From positions 1 to 59,241 of the forward strand of contig JAICIL010000002.1 in the NCBI GenBank assembly GCA_025924435.1: a stretch of DNA of 59,241 nt, written 5' to 3'. Source of the stretch: Chloroflexia bacterium (GTDB taxonomy: Bacteria; Chloroflexota; Chloroflexia; Thermomicrobiales; JALYUS01). Made by a program: the position numbers and the translations under genes. Under the pieces are notes generated by a model. That model saw only the letters and a program-made list of their open reading frames with translations, was not told the DNA's origin and ran no database searches. Below are positions 8,152 to 16,466 of this stretch, piece by piece. Within the stretch, counting starts at the first letter, position 1. Every line of letters begins with the position of its first letter.

Positions 8152-8180
8152 AGAATAGAACAAAAGTTCTGTTTTGTCAA
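8152..8180 (-). promoter_or_regulatory. Promoter of the VOC gene
   Basis: On the minus strand TTGACA (8175-8180) and TATTCT (8152-8157) are separated by exactly 17 nt. This gives a leader of about 60 nt to the ATG at 8083. Confidence 0.6.
8158..8169. promoter_or_regulatory. GAAC-N4-GTTC palindrome, possible LexA box
   Basis: GAACAAAAGTTC fills the spacer next to the -10 element of the promoter at 8152-8180. GAAC-N4-GTTC is the core of the Gram-positive type SOS box. Whether the host LexA reads this motif is not known from the window, and another repressor could bind it. Confidence 0.4.
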
Positions 8181-8240
8181 GGGGGTTAGTCGGTTACGTT
8201 ATTGTGTGCAATGAGCCTGTACGGACCTGTCTCCGCCATG

Positions 8241-8684
8241 CTACGCACCGAGCCATGCGCGGACCTGCGCGGTGTGCTCGTCGTAGTGGCCGCTGACGGC
8301 GCGGAGCCACGATTCGTAGCGCGGGTCCGCCTCGCGATCCCCGGCAGAGACATTCGCGAGCGAGGCGGCGAAGGTCATGTTGGCTCGCCGCAACTCGTCG
8401 AGCGTCTCTTCCCACGTCTGCCCGCGCCGCTCATCCACCGCCGCCGTGTTGAATGCCTCGATATCGTAGGAACGGCTCTCCGCGCCCCCGCTGTGCAGCT
8501 CGCGGAAATGGCGCTCACCCTCCCAATCCCACGCCGCCATGTGCGCGACGAGTTGTTTCACGGACCAGCCGCCGCAGACGCCCGGTTCCTCGGTGCGCGC
8601 CGCGTTCACCCGACTCGCCAGCGCCAGAAAATCGGCGGACACGATGGCAAAATGCTCGCGCAGGTCGTCCCAACTATCCGCCAC
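8241..8684 (-). CDS. DinB-like domain protein
   Basis: A 147-residue DinB/maleylpyruvate-isomerase-like four-helix protein. WSVKQLVAHMAAWDWE near residue 40 and HYDEHTAQVRAWL at the C terminus supply the histidines that commonly bind a divalent metal in this superfamily. The substrate is unknown; relatives use small thiols or remain uncharacterised. It is cytoplasmic, with no signal peptide. It precedes the VOC gene on the same strand but is separated from it by that gene's promoter. Two further DinB-like genes lie at 44787 and 45343. Confidence 0.78.
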   Translation of the reverse strand: MADSWDDLREHFAIVSADFLALASRVNAARTEEPGVCGGWSVKQLVAHMAAWDWEGERHFRELHSGGAESRSYDIEAFNTAAVDERRGQTWEETLDELRRANMTFAASLANVSAGDREADPRYESWLRAVSGHYDEHTAQVRAWLGA

Positions 8685-8700
8685 GGCGTCTCTCCTTTGC

Positions 8701-8737
8701 TCCCCCTCCCTCGGAGGGAAGGGGTTGGGGGTTAGGT
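8701..8737. repeat. CCCTCCC/GGGAAGGGG hairpin with GGGGGTTAGG tail
   Basis: CCCCCTCCCTCGGAGGGAAGGGG is followed by TTGGGGGTTAGG. The tail and stem match the larger palindromes at 34849 and 53084, so this looks like a shortened copy. Confidence 0.55.
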
Positions 8738-8741
8738 TCTC

Positions 8742-9833
8742 TCAGGTCTCCGGCTTCGCCGCCGCCCAATCTTTCGTGAAGACGCCCGCCAGACGGCCGA
8801 TAATCGCGGCGTCGGTGGTCAGGATACCAATTTCGCGGTTCGTGTCGAGCGAGGCGGCGGAAAAGTTCTCGCTGCCGACGAAGGCGATGCTCCCGTCCGC
8901 AACGACGGTCTTGGTATGGACATAGGGGACGGCGAGCAGGCGGACACCCCCACCGCCGCCGACCAGCCGCTTGCGCCCGGCGGCGTTGCCGTCCCGCTGG
9001 GGCGCGGTCGTCCCCGCGGGGGTCGTCGCGCCGATGTAGCGCACGGCGACGCCCCGCTTCCGCGCCGCGATCAGGGCGTCAATGATCGCCGGGTCCTGCA
9101 TCTCCTCGCTCTCGATGGAGAGGGATTTCGCCGCGCCGCCGATCAGCGGGAGGAATTTCTGCCGCGCATCGCTGTTCGCGATGACGAGATTCGCGTCCGA
9201 CGGGATGTAGGGGGCGCGGTCCCAATCGGCGGCGAAGAGCGCTTCGAGCGCCGCGACATCCACCGGGTCCCGGTCCACGATGCTCGCCTCGCGGTTGAAG
9301 GTGAAGGAGGTCTTCGTCAGATTCTGTGACATGACGAGCGCGAGCGCGCCGTCCACCACGGCCATCTTCGCGTGCGTCAGGCGGAAGGCGGGATTCGCCC
9401 ACTGCACCTGGGCGCGCGCCGCCTGCAACTCGCCGAAGAGGGCGCGTTGCGTCGTGTTGTTTCCGGAGCAGCACGGGTTCTGCTCCAGCAGCACGCGCAC
9501 CGCGACGCCCCGGAGGACGGCGCTCTTCAATGCCGCGATCACCTCGCGATCCGAGAGCAGATAGATCATCAGATCAATGCTCGTCCGCGCATTGTTGAAG
9601 GCATCGAGCACGGGTGCGCGGCCGTCGTCCGGCTGGATAAAGAGGGTGAGCGCCCCCGGCGCGATCGGGCGGAGATGTAGGCGATCCGGCAGCGCGGCAG
9701 TCGCGGTGGCGGACGGGAAGGGGGTGAGCGTGGGCGGGGCGGTGACGGCGGGCGCGTCATTGCGCGTGCCGGACGGGGCGCCGCAGCCGACGAGCAGGGG
9801 GAGCGCGCACAGGAAGGCGACGGTCCATCGCAT
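8742..9833 (-). CDS. Lipoprotein with two phospholipase D (HKD) motifs
   Basis: A 363-residue exported lipoprotein. ATG at 9833 starts a signal peptide ending in the lipobox LLVGC with Cys17 as the lipidated residue; the open frame extends 14 codons upstream without a signal. A Pro/Thr/Ala-rich linker follows. Two PLD half-sites are complete: His154-x-Lys156-x4-Asp161 and His306-x-Lys308-x4-Asp313, the second followed by GSEN. Such proteins act on phosphodiesters as nucleases, phospholipases or cardiolipin synthases; the anchored location with no transmembrane pair argues against a cardiolipin synthase. A promoter is seen at 9976-10004. Confidence 0.88.
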   Translation of the reverse strand: MRWTVAFLCALPLLVGCGAPSGTRNDAPAVTAPPTLTPFPSATATAALPDRLHLRPIAPGALTLFIQPDDGRAPVLDAFNNARTSIDLMIYLLSDREVIAALKSAVLRGVAVRVLLEQNPCCSGNNTTQRALFGELQAARAQVQWANPAFRLTHAKMAVVDGALALVMSQNLTKTSFTFNREASIVDRDPVDVAALEALFAADWDRAPYIPSDANLVIANSDARQKFLPLIGGAAKSLSIESEEMQDPAIIDALIAARKRGVAVRYIGATTPAGTTAPQRDGNAAGRKRLVGGGGGVRLLAVPYVHTKTVVADGSIAFVGSENFSAASLDTNREIGILTTDAAIIGRLAGVFTKDWAAAKPET

Positions 9834-10148
9834 GCCGCCCGGCCTCGCTCCGTTTCGATTCGAGCATGCCGCCATCTGTCAAACTCCGGGCTGTCTCGCC
9901 GACGATGGCGGGCGGATAGGCGGCGCCGTACGCACAGTCCGCCCCCTCATGACGATGTTGCTCCCTGTTATAGTTATTATTGCCTCCCTAGCGGTCCGCG
10001 TCAAATGCCCTGACCGTCCGATGGACGACGCCGCATCGTCCAAAAGGGAAAGACGCGAACCGTCCCTTTGAGCGTCGCGCCGCGATGCCGCCCATTCCAT
10101 ACTGGACACAGAGCGAGGGACGCTCGATGGAAGTTGGAGGGGCATCAC
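9834..10148. other. Divergent intergenic region without a gene
   Basis: This gap of about 315 bp separates the lipoprotein (leftward) from the membrane protein (rightward). It holds the minus-strand promoter at 9976-10004 and a small inverted repeat, AAAGGGA (10043-10049) with TCCCTTT (10063-10069). I see no convincing coding frame in it. Confidence 0.55.
9976..10004 (-). promoter_or_regulatory. Promoter of the HKD lipoprotein gene
   Basis: On the minus strand TTGACG (9999-10004) and AATAAT (9976-9981) are 17 nt apart; each differs from consensus at one base. The predicted leader is about 135 nt. Confidence 0.6.
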
Positions 10149-10673
10149 ATGAACGGATTGCAGATAGCAATACTCGGCGCGGCGCTTTTCTGTTACATGC
10201 TCTACCGGCAGTGCGTGCGGCGGCCGGTGACACGGCGCGATCTCCTCTTGCCGGGGCTGGGCGCGCTCTATCTCGGCTTTCGCGCTCTCGGCGGGTCGGG
10301 CCTTCGGGCGCACGATACGGTGATCGTGTTGGCGGCGTCGCTGATCGGCATCGGCACGGGCCTGCTCGGCGGGCAGGTGATCCGCGTCTGGCGCGATCGG
10401 GAAAGCGGGACTGTCTACCAGTTTGGCGGCTGGCCGTATGCGGCGGCTTTTCTCAGCCTGCTGATCGTGCGCGTCGCGTTGCGGGTGGTGGCGCGGCAAT
10501 GGGATCTCGGGGTCAGTGCGGCGGTGCTGAGCGACGCCTTCATCGGCATGATGGTCGGCAATTTCCTCGGTCGTGCGGTCAATGTCGGGGCGCGGGCGCT
10601 CGCCCTGCTCGATTGGCAGTACGATGCGCTGCCAAGCACGCGTCGTGTCCGGCGGGCGCGGCGATATTCGTAA
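10149..10673 (+). CDS. Small integral membrane protein, CcdC/DUF1453-like
   Basis: A 174-residue membrane protein with about four hydrophobic helices: residues 2-18, 33-50, 56-73 and 97-115 approximately. The order of features (RRPVTRRDLLLPGLGALYLGFR, a loop with RVWRDRESGTVYQFG, then a helix) resembles the CcdC/DUF1453 family, whose role is unclear. ATG at 10149 follows GGAGGGG; frames starting earlier would add a charged leader. The C terminus is strongly basic (RRVRRARRYS). An ABC exporter starts 70 bp downstream, perhaps in the same transcript. The family match is from memory of the pattern only. Confidence 0.65.
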   Translation: MNGLQIAILGAALFCYMLYRQCVRRPVTRRDLLLPGLGALYLGFRALGGSGLRAHDTVIVLAASLIGIGTGLLGGQVIRVWRDRESGTVYQFGGWPYAAAFLSLLIVRVALRVVARQWDLGVSAAVLSDAFIGMMVGNFLGRAVNVGARALALLDWQYDALPSTRRVRRARRYS

Positions 10674-10743
10674 CGGTCGAGATGGCGCGAAGCAATGAGA
10701 CCATGCGGGCATCGTGCCCGACGTGAAGGGAAAAGCAATCGCG

Positions 10744-11526
10744 ATGATAGTCGAGGCTCCGGTGAAGACGGATACGGTCGTTGAGGCGAACGACCTGCAC
10801 AAGACTTTCGGCGACCGCGAGGCGGTGCGCGGCGTCAGCCTGACGATCCGCAGCGGCGAGATTTTCGGCCTCCTCGGGCCGAACGGCGCGGGCAAGAGCA
10901 CGACGATCAACATGCTCGCCACCTATCTCGCGCCGACGAGCGGCGGCGCGACCGTCGCGGGGCTGCCGGTGACGGCCGGGGCGCGCGTCAAGCGGATCAT
11001 CGGCGTCGTGCCGCAGGAGATCGCGCTCTACGAGGACATGACGGCGGCGGAGAACATGCGCTTCTTCGGCGAGATCTACGGCATCACGGGCGGCGCGCTG
11101 GCGGATCGGATCACCGAACTGCTGACGCTCGTCGGCCTCAATGAGCGGCGGGACGACCGGGTGTCGGAGTTCTCCGGCGGCATGAAACGGCGGCTCAACC
11201 TCGCCGTCAGCGTCATCCACAATCCGCGCTTCCTGATGCTCGATGAGCCGACCGTCGGCGTGGACCCGCAATCGCGCGAGGCGCTCTTCGAACTGACCGA
11301 GAGGCTGCGCGACGACGGCATGGCGATCCTCTACACGACGCACTACATGGAGGAGGCGGAGCGGCTCTGCGACCGCATCGCGATCATGGACGAGGGGCGG
11401 ATCGTCGCCCAGGGCACGCTGGCGGACCTGCTGACGCTCCGCACGGTCGAACCCGTGCGCATCGAGCGCCCGCACGGCCTCGCCGAAGTCTTCCTGCAAC
11501 TGACCGGCAAGCAATATCGGGACTGA
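10744..11526 (+). CDS. ABC-2 type transporter ATP-binding protein
   Basis: A 260-residue ATPase of the DrrA/CcmA-like group. Walker A GPNGAGKST (45-53), Q-loop VVPQ (88-91), signature FSGGMKR and Walker B FLMLDEP (163-169) are all present, followed by the switch His in YTTHYMEE. ATG at 10744 with GAAGGGA upstream is preferred over the in-frame GTG at 10714. The permease gene at 11705 is the evident partner, although a 150-bp palindromic repeat stands between them. Together they should export a lipophilic compound such as a drug or lipid; the substrate is unknown. Confidence 0.92.
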   Translation: MIVEAPVKTDTVVEANDLHKTFGDREAVRGVSLTIRSGEIFGLLGPNGAGKSTTINMLATYLAPTSGGATVAGLPVTAGARVKRIIGVVPQEIALYEDMTAAENMRFFGEIYGITGGALADRITELLTLVGLNERRDDRVSEFSGGMKRRLNLAVSVIHNPRFLMLDEPTVGVDPQSREALFELTERLRDDGMAILYTTHYMEEAERLCDRIAIMDEGRIVAQGTLADLLTLRTVEPVRIERPHGLAEVFLQLTGKQYRD

Positions 11527-11679
11527 ACCGGGTCTTTACCACAGAGACACAGAGAACACAGAGAAACACAGAGAGGGAAAAATGGAATAGAGAAAACGTG
11601 GGGGTGAATGACAAAGTCACGATCATTTCTTCTTTGTCCTCCGCGTTTCTCTGCGTCCTCTGCGTCTCTGCGGTTCAAA
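11527..11679. repeat. Palindromic short-word element (ACAGAG type)
   Basis: The left arm is tandem ACCACAGAGACACAGAG-like words and the right arm is the complementary CTCTGCGTCCTCTGCGTCT series, ending GCGGTTCAA. The centre of about 70 bp is unrelated sequence. The element fills the gap between the two ABC genes. The GAACC start overlaps the stop codon of the upstream gene. Confidence 0.85.
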
Positions 11680-11704
11680 TGTTTTCACTATTGGAGGGTG
11701 TGAC

Positions 11705-12910
11705 GTGCGAACGACACTGGTGATTCTGCGGAAGGAACTGATGCGGATTGTGCGGGATCGCCGCGCGCTGATACTCAGCCTCTTCATTCCCTTTTTCCTC
11801 ATGCTCATCATCGGGGCGGTCTTCACCACCGACACGGGCGGGAGTGGCACGACGACCGTGGATGTCCCGGTCTCTGTGGAGGATCAGGGGCCGGTCGGCC
11901 AGGAGATCCTCGCGGCGATGCAGCACACGCCGACACTCGTCGTGGAGATAAAAACGAGCGCGGCGGATGCCCGCAAACTCGTCGAGGACGGCGACCGCTC
12001 GGCGGCGGTGGTTATCCCCGCCGGGGTGAGCGACGCGGTGGCGCAGGGCAGGCAGGCGGACATCACCGTCCTGACGACGCCGAGCAACCGCGACTACCGC
12101 GCGCTCGCCGTGCGCGGGGTGATGGGGAACATCATCCAGACGCTCGCGACGGGGCAGATCGCCGGGCAGGTCGCGGCGGACGCCGTGAAGAGCAGCGGCG
12201 CGAGCGCCGACCCGAACGCCGTCGCGCGGCAGGCGAGCCAGCAGGCGACCCAACTGAGCCGGACGCCGCCGCTCACCCTGCAAACGCAGGTGGCGAAGCA
12301 GAACCAGAGCGACAACAACTACGATCAGGTGGTGCCCGGCTACGCGCTGATGTTCGCGCTCTTCGCCGTCGGGGCCGGGGCGGGGACGATCCTCGACGAG
12401 AAGGAAGCGGGGACGTGGAAGCGGCTGCTCGTCGCGCCGATCTCGCGCTGGGCGCTCCTGGGCGGCAAACTGGGCGCGCAGTTCGTGCGGGCGCTCGCGC
12501 AGATCGCCCTGCTCTTCATCGTCGGCAAACTGCTCTTCCACATTGATCTCGGCTCCGTGCCCGCGATGATCCTGCTCATCGTCGTCACCGCCTTCGCGAC
12601 GACCGCCCTCGGCATACTGCTCGTCTCCGTCGTCAAGACGCGCGACCAATTGCAGCCGATCACGACGCTCGTCGTCCTCACCTTCTCGGCGCTCGGCGGC
12701 TCGTGGTTCCCGCTCTTCCTGATGCCGATGTGGGTGCAGCAGGTCTCGAAGGTGACGCTCACCAGTTGGGCGATGCGGGGATTCAACGACTTGATGATCT
12801 TCGGCAAGGGCTTCACCGCCGTGTTGCCGAGCCTCGCCGCGCTGCTCGCGTACGGCGCGATCTGCTTCCTGCTCGCCATTCGCTTCTTCCGCTTCCAGGA
12901 AGCGACGTAG
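11705..12910 (+). CDS. ABC-2 type transporter permease
   Basis: A 401-residue permease. The start is GTG at 11705 after GGAGGGTGTGAC. One membrane helix lies near residues 22-44 (ALILSLFIPFFLMLIIGAVF), followed by a large extracytoplasmic domain of about 180 residues and then five helices in the C-terminal half, the usual layout of the YhgE/DrrB-like ABC-2 permeases with a big outer loop. ILDEKEAGTWKRLL before the second helix is a conserved ABC-2 segment. It pairs with the ATPase at 10744. Confidence 0.9.
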   Translation: MRTTLVILRKELMRIVRDRRALILSLFIPFFLMLIIGAVFTTDTGGSGTTTVDVPVSVEDQGPVGQEILAAMQHTPTLVVEIKTSAADARKLVEDGDRSAAVVIPAGVSDAVAQGRQADITVLTTPSNRDYRALAVRGVMGNIIQTLATGQIAGQVAADAVKSSGASADPNAVARQASQQATQLSRTPPLTLQTQVAKQNQSDNNYDQVVPGYALMFALFAVGAGAGTILDEKEAGTWKRLLVAPISRWALLGGKLGAQFVRALAQIALLFIVGKLLFHIDLGSVPAMILLIVVTAFATTALGILLVSVVKTRDQLQPITTLVVLTFSALGGSWFPLFLMPMWVQQVSKVTLTSWAMRGFNDLMIFGKGFTAVLPSLAALLAYGAICFLLAIRFFRFQEAT

Positions 12911-12947
12911 CGGGGATAGCATCGGTCGTCTACGACACCGAGGGAGA

Positions 12948-13059
12948 TGAACCACCAAGACACCAAGAGCACCAAGGACACCAAGAAAATGAAAACGATT
13001 TCGCTCTCGGTGTTCTCCGTGTCCTTGCGGGTGCCCTCTGGGCGGCATTGGTGGTTCAA
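12948..13059. repeat. Palindromic short-word element (ACCAAG type)
   Basis: It begins TGAACCACCAAGACACCAAG and ends GTGGTTCAA. The arms carry ACCAAG words, and the centre resembles CTCGGTGTTCTCCGTG. It lies between the permease and namZ, which converge. Confidence 0.82.
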
Positions 13060-13069
13060 ACCCCCCGCG

Positions 13070-14236
13070 TTACTCGTATCGTAGATAGGGGCGGCGTTGC
13101 TCTGCGAAGGCGGCCAGGCCGGGTTCCCAGTCCGCCGCGATGTCGGCGAGCGGGACCTGCTCGGTCAGTTGCTCGCGGAGCGTCTGCGTCCCGGCGATCA
13201 CGTCGAAGGGGAAGCGGTCGTGGACGTATTCGTACGGCGGCTCCTTCCAGATCGGCATCGAGGGGTCCTGGCAGATCATCGCGCGGAGCACGGCGATCCC
13301 GGCGAGGACGGCGGGGAAGCGGTCGCGGTCGGTGACATGGATCTGCACGCCGCCGCAGGCTTCCCGCGCGTGCTTCTGGAAGGTTGGCTCGAAATAGCAG
13401 GGGCGGAAGACGACGCCGGGCAATGCGTCCCGCTCCAGCGCGGCGGCGAGGGCGTGCGGGTCAATGTGCGGCGCGCCGATCAACTCGAATGGGCGGGTCG
13501 TGCCGCGCCCCTCGGAGATCGTCGTCCCCTCGATGTGGACGGCGCCGGGGAAGACGGTCGCGCTGTCGAGCGTCGGCATGTTGGGCGAGGGGAAGACCCA
13601 GGGCGCGCCCGCGTCGTCGTGCCACATCGCGCGCCGCCACCCCGCCATCGGCACGACGGCAAGGTCGCAGCCGATGCCGAATTCGTCGTTGAACATCCGC
13701 GCCAATTCGCCGATGGTCATGCCGTGGCGCGTCGGCAGCGGGTACATGCCGACGAAAGACTCGTGGCCCGCTTCGAGCAAGTTGCCGCCCATCCGCACGC
13801 CGTTGATTGGGTTCGGGCGGTCGAGCACGACGACGCGCTTCCCCGCTTCCCGCGCGGCCTGCATGGCGAGGGCCATCGTGTAGAGGAAGGTGTAAATGCG
13901 CGTGCCGACATCCTGCAAATCCACGACGAGCGCGTCGCAGCCTGCCAGCATCGCCGGGGTCGGTTTGCGGTGCTCGCCATAGAGCGAATAGACGGGCAGG
14001 CCGGTGCGCGCGTCGGTGAAGCCCTCCCACTCGATCATGTCGTCCTGCGTCTGGCCCCAGATGCCGTGCTGCGGCCCGAAGAGCGTTGTGAGAGCGATGT
14101 CCGGGTGCGCGTGGAAGAGGTCGGCGGCGTGCCGGTAGCGGTGATCCACCGACGCGGGGTGGCAGATCAGCCCGACTCGCGCATCCCCAAGGATCGCTCG
14201 CGGGTCATTGAGCAGCACTTCCAAGCCAAGTCGCAT
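13070..14236 (-). CDS. namZ: Exo-beta-N-acetylmuramidase NamZ-like (DUF1343)
   Basis: A 388-residue DUF1343 protein, the family of B. subtilis NamZ, which removes terminal MurNAc from peptidoglycan chains. [13 protein letters not shown] near residue 54 and [14 protein letters not shown] near 103 are family landmarks, and [14 protein letters not shown] is also typical. ATG at 14236 follows GGGAGGACATCAGG. No signal peptide is visible, whereas characterised members are secreted, so the enzyme may act inside the cell on imported muropeptides or leave by another route. The murQ operon at 15549 is the obvious functional partner, transcribed away from it. Confidence 0.88.
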   Translation of the reverse strand: MRLGLEVLLNDPRAILGDARVGLICHPASVDHRYRHAADLFHAHPDIALTTLFGPQHGIWGQTQDDMIEWEGFTDARTGLPVYSLYGEHRKPTPAMLAGCDALVVDLQDVGTRIYTFLYTMALAMQAAREAGKRVVVLDRPNPINGVRMGGNLLEAGHESFVGMYPLPTRHGMTIGELARMFNDEFGIGCDLAVVPMAGWRRAMWHDDAGAPWVFPSPNMPTLDSATVFPGAVHIEGTTISEGRGTTRPFELIGAPHIDPHALAAALERDALPGVVFRPCYFEPTFQKHAREACGGVQIHVTDRDRFPAVLAGIAVLRAMICQDPSMPIWKEPPYEYVHDRFPFDVIAGTQTLREQLTEQVPLADIAADWEPGLAAFAEQRRPYLRYE

Positions 14237-14298
14237 CCTGATGTCCTCCCTCTGCCGCATCGCGCCGCCGGTGCATCATATCGTTTCTCGGCGGACAC

Positions 14299-14324
14299 AA
14301 AAAAAGCCGCCAACAGGGACGGCT
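14299..14324 (-). terminator. Rho-independent terminator of the three-gene operon
   Basis: On the minus strand AGCCGTC pairs with GGCGGCT (one T-G pair) over a 6-nt loop, followed by seven T. It lies 22 bp past the stop of the gene at 14347. Confidence 0.75.
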
Positions 14325-14346
14325 TCCTCTCCTATGCATCCACCCA

Positions 14347-14658
14347 TCAATCCCATGAGGTTAGAGGCCCGTTTCTCATCCGCTCCAAAAGCGGCCGATT
14401 GCGTTCGACAAGAGCGCGCAGCACGCGCAACCTCGCGGCGCGCTCATCATCGGTAGGGAGTGTGGATTCCATCGCGAGAAGTCGCTCGGTGCGTTCATCG
14501 GCGACGGGCCAATCGATAAAATAGAGGAATTGCTCCTCCTCGGTCTTCTCGGTCCATTCAGTGACGGCTTCGGCGACATCCTCCCAATTGCCGATAGCAA
14601 TGGCGATCTGCCTATCAATGTCGCCATGAATCGCCCGTTGTGGAGTTACCTGAGCCAT
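14347..14658 (-). CDS. Hypothetical acidic protein (third gene of operon)
   Basis: A 103-residue protein that I do not recognise. It is rich in Glu, Trp and Arg (WEDVAEAVTEWTEKTEEE) and likely all helical and cytoplasmic. ATG at 14658 lies inside the end of the previous gene (overlap of 13 nt), which suggests coupled translation. A strong terminator follows. No toxin-antitoxin family is evident. Confidence 0.65.
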   Translation of the reverse strand: MAQVTPQRAIHGDIDRQIAIAIGNWEDVAEAVTEWTEKTEEEQFLYFIDWPVADERTERLLAMESTLPTDDERAARLRVLRALVERNRPLLERMRNGPLTSWD

Positions 14659-15173
14659 AAAGCATCACCTGGAATTCGGATCGTCTCCATCGAACTGCAC
14701 TGGTATCCGCTGATAATGATACCACGATTGGCGAGATAGAGAACGAACAAATTCGGCTCGGCTTTTGCTCCTATTTGTTCCGGGGCAAGCACATTTGTCG
14801 TCGGCACGATGACCGCGGCCAGATCCCTGTCTTGCCAGTGTCGGTAGATGACCAGACGATTATGGGCGGTGCGGGCAGCGCGTTGGAGACTTTGTACGTA
14901 TTCGTCCGCCGTTGTTCCTGCTGCCCATTGGCTGTCTTCCATGACGCGGCGGAACAGGTGAAGGGTGAGGGAATCCGCTTGGGCGCCAAGCGTGACTCCT
15001 TGATATGTTCGACCGCGTTCGTCGCGCTGCACGCGCTGGATGTCCGTGTTGAACGGTGCGCCCGCGATCCGTTCGGTGATGAGGCGGATTTCCTGATCGG
15101 TCGCCGAACGTGGACGGGCGATTAGATCATGAATCAGCCGGTCAGCGGGGCGTGGTCCATTGCTGCCGGTCAT
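14646..15173 (-). CDS. Hypothetical protein (second gene of operon)
   Basis: A 175-residue protein of unknown function without membrane segments or signal. Predicted structure is mixed, with hydrophobic strands VIVPTTNVLA and LFVLYLANRGIIISGY in the C-terminal half. The N-terminal half begins with DRLIHDLIARPRSATDQEI and reads as helical. It overlaps both neighbours by 13 and 32 nt, so the three genes form a single translational unit. Base composition is more A/T rich than the cell-wall genes on both sides, consistent with a separate origin. I have no function to offer. Confidence 0.65.
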   Translation of the reverse strand: MTGSNGPRPADRLIHDLIARPRSATDQEIRLITERIAGAPFNTDIQRVQRDERGRTYQGVTLGAQADSLTLHLFRRVMEDSQWAAGTTADEYVQSLQRAARTAHNRLVIYRHWQDRDLAAVIVPTTNVLAPEQIGAKAEPNLFVLYLANRGIIISGYQCSSMETIRIPGDALWLR

Positions 15174-15399
15174 TCGGCGTGTCTTTCTTGTGGGATCGCC
15201 GGGACCGGAACGGTGTCGGGGTCCGATCTCCCGGCCGCTGAGATGTTTCTTCGATAATCGGCTGAACGCGCGCTTTCAGTTTGTCCGTGATGGATCGCAA
15301 GTCATCGTCGGCTTTACCGCGCATTCTGCTTTCGTGGGCATTGACCTGTCCGATACACGCTCGGTACGCGCGGATTGCTTCGTCGTCACGCTCGCCCAT
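15142..15399 (-). CDS. Hypothetical small basic protein (first gene of operon)
   Basis: An 85-residue protein, not recognised. The N-terminal 55 residues look like an amphipathic helix pair (RAYRACIGQVNAHESRM, then DLRSITDKLKARVQPII), and the C-terminal 30 are Arg/Lys/Pro-rich and probably disordered. ATG at 15399 gives a frame that overlaps the next gene by 32 nt. Small size and the tight overlap would fit a regulator or antitoxin-like partner, but nothing in the sequence proves that. Confidence 0.55.
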   Translation of the reverse strand: MGERDDEAIRAYRACIGQVNAHESRMRGKADDDLRSITDKLKARVQPIIEETSQRPGDRTPTPFRSRRSHKKDTPNDRQQWTTPR

Positions 15400-15548
15400 C
15401 CGTGTATTCTCCGATCTCGATTTGCCGTGCGTCGTCTCTGCCGAGCATCATAGCGTGAACCGGCGCACGATACGACAGGAATCTTCCCCTCCGAGTACAC
15501 TGCAAACAGCAGCGTCGTTTCGCGGATTGGCAATGGAGTACCAGCACG

Positions 15549-16466
15549 ATGACGACCGATCCGATCATTGATCTGGGCGCACTGGAGACGGAGAAGCGCA
15601 ACCCGGCGACGACCGCGATTGACCGGATGAGCGCGCTGGAGGTTGCGCGGGCGATGAACGCCGAGGATGCGACGGTTGCCGGTGCGGTGCGGCGGGAACT
15701 GCCGCACATCGCCCGCGCCATCGAGGGGATCGCCGCGCGGCTGCGGCAGGGCGGGCGGCTTTTCTACATGGGCGCGGGCACGTCCGGCAGGCTCGGCGTC
15801 CTCGATGCGTCCGAGTGCCCACCGACCTTCGGCACGCCGCCGGAACTCGTTGTCGGCCGGATCGCGGGTGGGCCGGAGGCGCTCACGCGCTCGATCGAGG
15901 GGGCGGAGGATAGCGCGGAGACGGGCCGGGCGGACACCGCGCGGCTGAACATCGGCGCGACGGATGCGTTCGTCGGCATCGCGGCCAGCGGCCGGACGCC
16001 CTACGTGCTCGGCGCGGTCGCGTACGCCAAGGAGCGGGGTGCGCTCGCGGTCGGGTTGGCCTGCAATGCCGATACGCCGCTGGCGCGGATTGCGGAGATC
16101 ATGATCGCCCCGGTCGTCGGGCCGGAGGTGATCGCCGGTTCGACGCGGCTGAAGGCGGGGACGGCGCAGAAAATGGTCCTCAACATGCTCAGCACGGGTG
16201 CGATGATCCTGCTCGGAAAGACGTACGGCAACCTGATGGTGGACGTGCAGCCGACGAACGGCAAACTGCGGCGGCGCGCCGTCGCCATCGTGCAAGAGGC
16301 AACCGGCCTGCCCGAACCGGCGGCGGAAGCCCTGCTACACGCATCGAATGACGAGGTGAAGACCGCCATCGTCGCGGCGCTGGCCGGTGTTGACCCGGCG
16401 GCGGCGCGGGAAATGCTCGTCGCGGCGGGTGGTGTCGTGCGAATTGCCCTTGAGGGTGGGCGATGA
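15549..16466 (+). CDS. murQ: N-acetylmuramic acid 6-phosphate etherase MurQ
   Basis: A 305-residue cytoplasmic etherase that cleaves the D-lactyl ether of MurNAc-6-phosphate to give GlcNAc-6-phosphate. It matches the family from end to end: EKRNPATTAID near residue 15, the SIS-domain loop YMGAGTSGRLGVLDASECPP (residues 75-94), AGSTRLKAGTAQKMVLNM and the C-terminal helical part. It opens an operon whose next three genes each overlap by 4 nt. Together they cover the path from MurNAc-6-phosphate to fructose-6-phosphate. Confidence 0.96.
   Translation: MTTDPIIDLGALETEKRNPATTAIDRMSALEVARAMNAEDATVAGAVRRELPHIARAIEGIAARLRQGGRLFYMGAGTSGRLGVLDASECPPTFGTPPELVVGRIAGGPEALTRSIEGAEDSAETGRADTARLNIGATDAFVGIAASGRTPYVLGAVAYAKERGALAVGLACNADTPLARIAEIMIAPVVGPEVIAGSTRLKAGTAQKMVLNMLSTGAMILLGKTYGNLMVDVQPTNGKLRRRAVAIVQEATGLPEPAAEALLHASNDEVKTAIVAALAGVDPAAAREMLVAAGGVVRIALEGGR

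Noticed and set aside
8242..8684. DinB-like gene as DNA polymerase IV
   Set aside because: It belongs to the small four-helix DinB superfamily of 150 residues, which is unrelated to polymerase IV despite the name.
11527..11679. Short-word repeats as a CRISPR array
   Set aside because: Units are 6-9 nt and run together without spacers, and the arms are inverted. There are no cas genes in the window.
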